NCBI GenBank assembly: GCA_024509875.1
Contig: JAMPIV010019834.1
Location: forward strand, 1 to 64,000
Length of the DNA: 64,000 bases
Direction: 5' to 3'
Source of the DNA: Oreohelix idahoensis
Taxonomy: Eukaryota > Mollusca > Gastropoda > Stylommatophora > Oreohelicidae
The position numbers were made by a program, and so were the translations under genes. The notes below the pieces were generated by a model that did not search any database, had not been told where the DNA came from, and saw only the letters and a list, made by a program, of their open reading frames with translations. How positions within the stretch are numbered: position 1 is the first letter of the stretch; each line of letters opens with the position of its first letter. Of the stretch, positions 56,696 through 64,000 are shown in pieces.

Positions 56696-56915
56696 TCTGA
56701 GTCATAAGTATGCCTTTCTCTCTGTAATGGTTAATTCGACTATGAATTTGTCAAAATCAACATATACAAATTTAATGATCAATTACTTTAACACATGTAA
56801 AAAAATATGACTGGTGATTATAAAAAATAGTTAGGTTTCTTCACCGAAAAGTCTTTAAGCTTGATGAATATAGCAAAATAGAGTTCGGTTTTGTTTGGCC
56901 TGTTAAAAATCTGAC
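56326..56915 (-). repeat. Long inverted repeat, right arm
   Basis: Reverse complement of 53690-54332 with moderate divergence. Instead of the poly-G tract it has a (TA)n/(GA)n block (56623-56692). The minus-strand frame at 56818-57006 overlaps its outer edge and has no domain. Confidence 0.8.
56623..56692. repeat. (TA)n and (GA)n microsatellites
   Basis: TA repeats at 56623-56642 and then GA repeats at 56645-56692, within the right inverted arm. Confidence 0.95.
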
Positions 56916-58619
56916 TTGTCAAAATGCTGAAGTGCCGATGCAGCTTTTCTGTGCATTTGTCTCTCTTGTGAGGGGCACGTTTCCAGATCAAGGCAAGAAT
57001 CTTCAAGTGTCGATCTCCAGCTTCGAACCACAGTCTAGTAGTACAGCAAATTGTCTCACCGGGTCGTATTGCAAATAGTCAGGTCGCCTCGTACTGGTAC
57101 CACAAACTTTATAGGGAATAAAGGAACAAATTTCGCTGCTAAATATCTGTTTGCCTAATATTAATCAGGCGCCTTTTCCCGCTGTCGTCAGCCGTTTGTT
57201 TTCTCAGATTTTTACTCTCCCTGAGAATATATCATATCACTCAGGGCATGTGATGAAAAATCACCAGTATGTCATTTAATTTAATTAAAAATGTGTAACT
57301 GGACAGCGGCAGTTGCTTGTGCCTGAAGGAAATATTAAGTTTACATACATTCACAAAATGATAATATACAACTATGCACAGGTTAATGTAATTATCACTC
57401 ACTCCTTGCTCCATTCGGGGTTTGGGGTTACCTCTGCTTTTGGTTCTTCCGTGAGAACTTGCATGAAGCAATCACCAGCGCTTGCTGTTGTGAGTCATGA
57501 ATGTATCCTTTTTACATGCTGTGGTTGCCAGCCTAGTATGAATTTTCAACACCCCTAGCAAGTATAAACATGTCAAATTCACAGCATAAAATTTATGTTT
57601 ACAACTTACCACAATAGGGAAGATAGATTTCTTGCTCAGTAGAATAGTCTTAGCAACTTAACACAGATGACTGGAACACACGTCTGGGGTATTATTTCTA
57701 TTTCAGAATCCCTCTGTGACTTGTGAGTGGACCTGTAGAATTCCGGTTCCGCATGAATATTGGCGAATATTCTACTGATGTACAGAGATGCTCTTAATAC
57801 GTTTGGTCTGGTCGTATTGATTCAGAATCCAACTCTATTCTTTTTGTGGCAAAGTCCAAGCTGTCTACGTTGACGATTTCTGGAATGCAGTGCCGTATGT
57901 CAAACTATTTCTATGTTATATCGTAGGTTCCCGGCCCACGCTTCCACCTGGCATATTCTGACAAAAACTTAATCAACGCGAATATTTATTCGCGCCTCAA
58001 ATGCCAGCTAATACATTCACAAGTTCATGTTATGACAACTTTTCCTTATGTAATACTTTTCATGACTCATGCGTTTGAAAAAATTCAAACAATCATCGTC
58101 CTTATATGGAAATGTGATATCCGTAGAATGTTGTTAAAGTTTACTTATATCACACTTCCTGCTCACGCTTCAAAATGTCTTCCAAGATTGCGTTTATCTA
58201 TAATCACCTATCCCAAGTAATTCGGAAGTCTGATTACTTAGTTTATCAGACTCTGCCGATCTCTTGTATCACAAGACTTGTCACAAATCGACTGCCTGTC
58301 TAGACAAATCATGGTCTATACAATTAAACCCGTATTGCCAATCCATTCTGCAGTCGAGTCGGAAGTGATTATGCAATCCTAAGCAAACACTTCATGCTCG
58401 CACCTACCTGGTGTCAATGTGGTATTACCACGTTTCGTGATTAATCTCTCAGGGATGGACGATTGTCTTGCCCTGTCATGCATCGAAGCGTGAAATGTGA
58501 ACAGTGATAGTATGAAAAAATGGTAACAATTCTGAGTAGAGGATAGGCACGAAATTATGAGCGTTAAATATGCCGAAATAATAGATAATAAATGAGATGA
58601 GAGGAGATAACGAAAAAGT
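56916..58619. other. No gene recognised
   Basis: Mixed-composition sequence. Opposed frames at 57241-57558 and the frame at 58032-58220 have no domain. No tandem repeat and no transposon terminus was recognised. Confidence 0.5.
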
Positions 58620-58790
58620 AAACGAGCCGAGTTGTCACATCCAAGAAGGTCAAGTATCCGATCTCAATACGCATTACACCAGGAGGTAGTATGACATCAT
58701 TAGGACCACTAGTTCTGAAAAACAAAATCCATAAATTATATTCCCCCCGCTGGGAATCGAACCCACTACCTTTAAAATTCGAGGCCAGAA
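58620..58790 (-). mobile_element. SINE-like fragment with box B
   Basis: On the minus strand GTAGTGGGTTCGATTCCCAG (box B type) precedes a body with CACCTCCTGGTG-like and GAGATCGGATACTTGACCTT sequence. No intact box A was seen. The body has some resemblance to the beginning of repeat X (GAGATCGGATGTCTAGCCTT at 17779). Confidence 0.45.
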
Positions 58791-61700
58791 GACATAGAAA
58801 GGTGTTATACTTATGGCACATATCAAGAAGATTTGACATACGATTGTTGATAGCCTATGCTCCTTGTGGTGCTAAAAGGCAATCATGATTAAAACGTATA
58901 AGAAGTAAATAAATGAAAGAGTGCTCAAAAGTTATTTCGTACAAATGTAATGCTTGTCTATTACAAGATCCACCGTGTTTTCCATATGGTGTTTATACAT
59001 GCTCGTATCTGGAAAGGGTATAAGTAAACAATAAAAAAAGCATACATTACAAACATAAGTACCAGGTTTAACAGCTCGTACTCGGATAAACATTAACTTT
59101 CCAAGCATATTTTCCTCTCAATATAACAGTTTTTCTCCATAACAATAACATTACGGCTATAACAAATAACACCAGCCGATACCGTTCAGTTTTGCCACAC
59201 AGAAAGACGATCTCGTACTTAAACTTTATTACAACCAAACGACTTTGAAGAGAAAGCAGATTGTGAGTACAGCGCTGTCATAATTTCTTGCGTGCTTTAC
59301 TAGGAATGAATAAAACACACTAGGGAGTCACCGCGTGCTAATGAAGTATTCTCTTTGAGAAAGTTTTAAGTACACATAGGGACAACTATTATTGTATGGC
59401 TCTGAAACATGGAGAACAACAAAGACAACTACCAAAAAGCTACAGACTTTCATAAATGGGTGCTTGCGTAGAATAGAGGGATTAAAATGGCATGACAAGG
59501 TTACAAACGTGGAACTGATGACAAGAACTAGACAAGTGCCAGTGGAACAAGAGATGAGAAGAAGACGATGGAGATGGATAGGACACACACTGAGGAAACC
59601 TGTTGATATCATTACAAGGCAGTCCTTGTTCTGGAACCCCCAGGGCAAGAGAAGCAAAGGTAGACCAAGAAGCACATGGAGAAGAGAGCTGGAAACAGGT
59701 GAAAATGATAAGGAGAACGTGGAAAGAACTTGAGATGATGGCACATGACAGGAGGACTTGGCATGTGTTTGTTGAAGGCCTATGCTCCTTTGGGAGTGGA
59801 GGGTTATGAATGAATAGGGACAACTAAAACAGTCACTTAATCTGTTGTTTCATTACTAATTCATTACAATTGTCACGCCTTAAGTTTGATACGTGGATTG
59901 ATAGATATGGCCCGTGGAATAAGATCAACGTTCTTCTCCGTTTGGCTTTTTATTAAAAGAGAGAGACCAATTTGAAGTAAGAAAATGAAACGGCGAATGC
60001 TCTCAACTAGATAGTGATTTCTAAGGAATCGCGAAAAGTGATTTCTTTATCCCCGGGACGTAAAATTCTATTCCTAATCTCTAGACAAAGAAAAGAGCAT
60101 CCAACTTCCCATGTGAATGATTTGGCCAATATTTAATACTTCACCATTGATTTTGTTACTCAAGAAGGATTTAACGATCACCTAGGCTATATAAATATTT
60201 ATTAGTTAAATATATACACATAGATGATTGGTAAAAAATATAAAAAGGTGAGTATTGGAGAAAATTCACACATAAAAGACGTAGAAAGGTCTTGATGAAA
60301 TGGCACAAGTTTTTTGAGAACTTGGCATAAATTGTAGAATGCCTATGCCACTTGGTGAACTTAAAAGCAATGCTAATGACAACGCATAAGGAGTAGATAA
60401 AGGAACGAGATTCTCGAAAGTTATTTCGTACAGTTGTGTGTGTCTTGATTTACCGTGTTTTCCATGTATGTGTGTGTTTGTGTATGTGTGTGTGTATTTA
60501 TGAGTAACCAGTAAAACACCAAAAAGCATATATTACAAACAAAAGTCCAAGGCTTAACAGCTTGCACGCGGAAAAAAACACACGCCTTTTCCAGTATATT
60601 TTCCTGTCAATATAACAATTTTCCCCATAACAATAACATTACGGCGATAACAAATAATACCAGCCGATACCATTCAGTGTTGCCACGCAGAAAGATGATC
60701 TCTTACTTAAACTTTATTACACCCAAAGAGAGAGCTCTGTCATAATTTCTTGCGTGCCTTATTACAGATGATTAAAACACACCAGGGAGACACCGCGTGC
60801 TGGTGATATATTCTCTTTGAGAGGATATAATGACACTTAGGGCAAATTAAAAGAGTAACTGAATCTGTTCTTTCACTAGTTATCAATTACTATTGGCGCG
60901 GTTTAAGTCTGATACATGTATAGACAGATTTGATCTATGGAGTAAGATCAATAGATTCTTCTCACATTGGTTCTCTAATAAAAGAGAGAGACAAATTCAA
61001 GATAAGGATAAGAAGAAGAGAAGGCGAATGCTCTCCATTAAATAGAGATATCTAAAGAATCATGAAGAGTACATTCTGTATCCTTGCAACGTAAACTTAA
61101 AAAATGAAGCATTTTCGCTATATGTAAATACTTAACAAAGACAGCATAAGTGATATAGTTACTCAACAAAAGTTACAGGTCAGCTAAATCAATAAGTTTA
61201 TTTGGTACATATATACACATATAGCGTTAGTAAAAAATAAAATAATGGGATTATAGGAGAGAATTCACACATACAAGCATGAAAAGATTTGGAACTAGTG
61301 GCACAGGTCAGGAGAACTAGGCATAATTTTTGTTGAATGCCTATGCCACTTGGGGAACTTAAAAGTAATGCTAACGACACCACACTAAGTTTGTAAAGAA
61401 ATAAGAATCTGACAAGTAATTTCAATATATAGCCATTACTATTGTCGTGGCTCAAGTTTTATACGTGTATGGATAGATATGATCTATAGAATAAGATCAG
61501 TAGAGTCCTTTCCGTTTGTCTCGTTTATAAAAGAGAAACTTATTTGACAAACGAAGAAGAGAAGGCGAATGCTCTCCGTTAGATAGTGATATCTAAGAAA
61601 TAATGAAGAGCATCCCCGTGAAATATACTTCCAATGTGAAGTGTTTGCTTATGTGTAAATACTTAACAAAGACAGTGAAATAGATGCTCAAAATGCTGTT

Positions 61701-62230
61701 AACGGTCAACAAGGCTATATACGTTTATTTGTTAGATATAAAAACAAATAGGGTTAGTAAAAAAAGTGAAAAGGGTTATTTCGTACACTATATGTGTGTG
61801 TCTTGATTAACCGTGTTGCCCTGTGGTGCTAAGATACGTTTGTATCTGGCATGTTATGAATATACAACACACATACACAAATCTCCACACAACGCTATAT
61901 TACAAACATAACTCCCAGGTTTAACAGATCGCATGCGGATAAACAGACTTTTTCAGTATATGTTTCTGTCAATATAACATTGTTTTCCCCATAACAATAA
62001 CGTTACGGCGATAACAAATAACACCGGCCAACACCGCTTAGTGTTGCCACACAGAAAGAAGATCTTGTACTTGAAATTTATTAAAACCAAACGACTTTGT
62101 AGAGAAAGGTGATTGGATGAGTAAAGCACCCCCGAGAGTTACTTCATGCTGCCGCAATGCTCTCTCTAAGAACATTTTAAGGACACCTATGGAAAATTAA
62201 ACGAACATTTTAAACCTGTTGTTTAACCAT
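58783..62230. repeat. Array of diverged ~1-kb repeats (about 3.5 units)
   Basis: Shared landmarks in order: fossil LINE tail (58783, 60287, 61283), GTTATTTCGTAC (58933, 60419, 61777), CCATAACAATAACATTACGG (59139, 60627, 61990), ACCGCGTGCT (59330, 60792), AATAAGATCA with AAAAGAGAGAG (59918, 60943, 61490), GGCGAATGCTCTC (59991, 61023, 61564). Unit length is about 1.0-1.07 kb after removing the LINE at 59389. The third unit is shortened. Divergence is considerable, so the array is old. Confidence 0.8.
59389..59813 (+). mobile_element. 5'-truncated LINE with 13-bp TSD
   Basis: Contains the RT tail: MYGSETWRTTKTTTKKLQTF, NGCLRRIEGLKW, RRRRWRWIGHTLRK, WNPQGKRSKGRPRSTWRREL. After a frameshift near 59700 it gives MMAHDRRTWHVFVEGLCSFG and stops at TGA. 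The 3' end is a short TGAA repeat. TSD ATAGGGACAACTA at 59376-59388 and 59814-59826 is perfect, and removing the insert rejoins the host repeat unit. 5'-truncated and so inactive. Fresher than the fossil tails of the same style in the surrounding array. Confidence 0.92.
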
Positions 62231-62239
62231 CTATTCACT

Positions 62240-62537
62240 CATTATCCTTCAGATCTTCAAAGGAGTAGAAGTCTTCAACACACTCGTGGCAAGTCTCCCA
62301 GTGTCTAGCTATATGCTCTAGGTCTTTCCATGTCTTTGTTCTCTTGTTCTTTTATATATATCTCTCCATGTTTCCGTCTCCACCAACCTGTTTTAACCTC
62401 GGCATTCCATAACAAAGACTACCTTGTAATGTTATGAACAGGGTTTTTCAGTGTGCGAGCTGTCCATCGCCAGCATTCTCTTCTCTTCTTTTGTTCCACT
62501 GCAATCTGTCTGGATCTTATCCTCAGTTCCACATTGG
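62240..62537 (-). pseudogene. LINE C-terminal relic (RTE-like), split by another LINE
   Basis: Minus strand: TNVELRIRSRQIAVEQKKRR, then WRWTARTLKNPVHNITR, SLLWNAE, WWRRKHGE. This matches in order the LINE at 59389-59813 (TNVELMTRTRQVPVEQEMRR, WRWIGHTLRKPVDIITR). It has stops, and the RNase H LINE at 62549-63086 is inserted just upstream of its TNVEL block. Confidence 0.75.
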
Positions 62538-62548
62538 TAAATCTACTA

Positions 62549-63086
62549 CATGATAACAACCTCCAGCATAAGAATGGAGGTAGAGGCAGTTAGTGCTGCC
62601 TCAAGATAGCTGTCTGAGACTTTATTAACAAAGGCAGTTATTGTATCAGATTCACAATCCATGCTTCGGAAGGTCGAAAATGGTTGGCTTCGACATGAAT
62701 GGGAAACCTCCATTTAAACTGATATGGATCTACTGTTCTGGTCATGCCGGGGTACGTGGCAATGAAAGAGCTGACAGACTAGCTTCAAAAGCACTCATCA
62801 ATGGTGCTTTGGCCATGGATAAGGAAGAAATACTGAGGGCGACTCATGTTCGTCTATTAGAGAATGGCACTGCAATCGATGAATCATCAAGGCTAACATT
62901 GCTGGAGTTCGGCATCAAACGTAAGACCAGCAGGGATGGACGTATGAGAGGACGCATCCGCCGTGTAAACAACCAGTGCGCTACAGGAGCAATTAGCATT
63001 CATACCCTTCCACATTTGCTGCGGGAGACTGAGCACCTATGGTTTGCCCGGAGTGCAATGACGTTGATTCTGATTAAATATAACAA
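62549..63086 (+). mobile_element. 5'-truncated LINE 3' end with RNase H domain
   Basis: Starts within the RNase H domain (TTSSIRMEVEA, one in-frame stop, AVIVSDSQSMLRKVENGWLR), then after a shift the 168-codon frame from 62641 with LIWIYCSGHAGVRGNERADR (catalytic His/Asp), LASKALINGALAMDKEEILR and the basic KTSRDGRMRGRIRRVNNQC extension ending ETEHLWFARSAM. The tail is short and A-rich. TSD TAAATCTACTA (62538-62548, 63087-63097). Sister relics lie at 2243 and 30709. Confidence 0.88.
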
Positions 63087-63149
63087 TAAATCTACTATAA
63101 AAGGTTGTCCCAAAGCTGATAATTTCGTAGTCTTGGGTCTCAAATGAGA

Positions 63150-63454
63150 AAAAAAAAATCAGCGATGGCCCTGAAAGATAACAGTAAAAATATATAATTT
63201 AGAAGAACAGAAATATGAGAATTTTTTAAAATATAAAATAATATAATACAAAAAATGAAATTAAAGTGTTTTGTGCACACACACACAAAACCAGATAATC
63301 ATACGTACAGACAGCCAGCAGAGAGAGTGAGAGTTGAAAAGGAGTACAGAACAGCACGCACACAGACGGACAAACAAACGAACGAACTTTATTTTCAAAA
63401 TGTTAAGAATTGGGCCCGCAGGCCCGTCTAACATTCTGCCCTTGCTCTGTCTCA

Positions 63455-63500
<46 letters not shown>

Positions 63501-63614
63501 TTCTCTCTCTCTCATGTTGCATACTGTGTCTTTTAATTCCCACATGTTACGTTAAGCATTAATTTAAAAGGCATGCAACATTATTATAAAGGTAATATAA
63601 AAGCATACCTGTAT
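63150..63614. repeat. A-rich sequence and (CTGT)n/(CT)n microsatellite
   Basis: No gene. (CTGT)n at 63455-63483 followed by (CT)n to about 63513. The Leu/Ser-rich and Arg/Glu/Asp-rich frames on the two strands are products of this repeat. Confidence 0.9.
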
Positions 63615-63775
63615 AAGGTAAAAGGTAAAGGAACCCGTTACACGCCCATTGAGGCATATTGGGAATATGGTGTTAGGCCCATATTATCTTGACCGTCGGC
63701 ACACGAGGGGTGATGTGGTCGGCATCACGCCGGCCGCCTTAACCTTCCCAGAAGTTGCTGTGGTACCCATTCCAG
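63615..63775 (-). mobile_element. SINE family 2, 3' part
   Basis: The plus strand TAAGGTAAAAGGTAAAGGAA, CCGTTACACGCCCATTGAGG and CATCACGCCGGCCGCCTTAA are the reverse complement of the 3' half of the SINE at 18250-18545. Box B would lie upstream on the minus strand beyond 63775 but is not present: the copy is 5'-truncated. Confidence 0.75.
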
Positions 63776-64000
63776 TATAGCATCCAATAATAAGACAGAA
63801 GTAGGTAGGCAGATGGACAAACAGAGGGCCAGAAAATCAAGCAAGCAAACAGAACGACAGACCACGAGAAATATAAAGACGGACTAAGGACAGATAGACA
63901 GATTAAAAAGCAACCAGACATCTTACAGACAGTTAGATAGGTAGAAGGACTGGAAAAAAGCTCACCAGATCCAACTGAAGAAATTAGAAATTGAAGGGAG
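63776..64000. other. No gene recognised
   Basis: Sequence with loose CAGA/AGAC-type repetition at 63795-63950, degenerate microsatellite. The window ends here. Confidence 0.5.

Noticed and set aside
63334..63555. Ser/Leu-rich ORF over the (CTGT)n/(CT)n tract
   Set aside because: Pure microsatellite translation.

Overview
The window looks like intergenic or intronic DNA of an invertebrate animal, most likely a gastropod mollusc. It is AT-rich and eukaryotic, with tRNA-derived SINEs, RTE-like and RNase-H-bearing LINEs, Ty3/gypsy LTR elements, DNA-transposon ends and several minisatellites. I found no convincing host gene. One weak candidate terminal exon lies at 4225-4488. The organism call is inference from repeat types.

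Left part (1-17.4 kb). A 5'-truncated LINE with perfect 12-bp target-site duplications (TSDs) lies at 259-733. It is followed by an RNase H LINE relic and tRNA-like palindrome (2.2-2.7 kb), a SINE (2.85-3.1 kb) and an RTE-like LINE relic (5.2-6.0 kb). A complete LTR element, here called E3, occupies 6382-14367 on the minus strand. It has TSD CTTAT and almost identical LTRs, but codes only for a coiled-coil, basic-tailed Gag-like protein. E3 sits at the terminal TA of a Tigger/pogo-like transposon (14372-16463), which keeps the first 38 codons of a transposase and holds a large nested palindrome.

Middle-left (17.7-27.7 kb). A 9.6-kb block with hAT-like ends is flanked by a 9-bp duplication. 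Paralogous sequence at 56.1 kb shows the uninterrupted site. The block is mostly a 37-bp minisatellite. That array is itself split by a second copy of the 259-733 LINE (TSD AGAAGACAC) and by a 2407-bp TG...CA segment with TSD ACAAT, probably a solo LTR. A decayed RNase-H LINE and SINE pieces complete the block.

Middle-right (30.8-48.15 kb). Two Ty3/gypsy-type elements are nested. E1 has LTRs at 30810-32818 and 46293-48149. E2, with LTRs at 32819-33976 and 41601-42689, sits directly against the 5' LTR of E1. In both, integrase lies upstream of reverse transcriptase, the reverse of the usual gypsy order and reminiscent of Gmr1-type elements. Both are broken by stops and frameshifts.

Right part (48-64 kb). 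This holds a 29-bp minisatellite, a SINE, a long (TA)n, and a 3.2-kb structure with roughly 600-bp diverged inverted arms enclosing 17-bp and 45-bp tandem repeats. It also holds an array of about three and a half diverged 1-kb repeats carrying fossil LINE 3' ends and one fresher LINE (TSD 13 bp), then an RNase H LINE inserted into an older LINE (TSD 11 bp), and a reversed SINE tail. The genes do not form a pathway. The window is a record of successive nested insertions.
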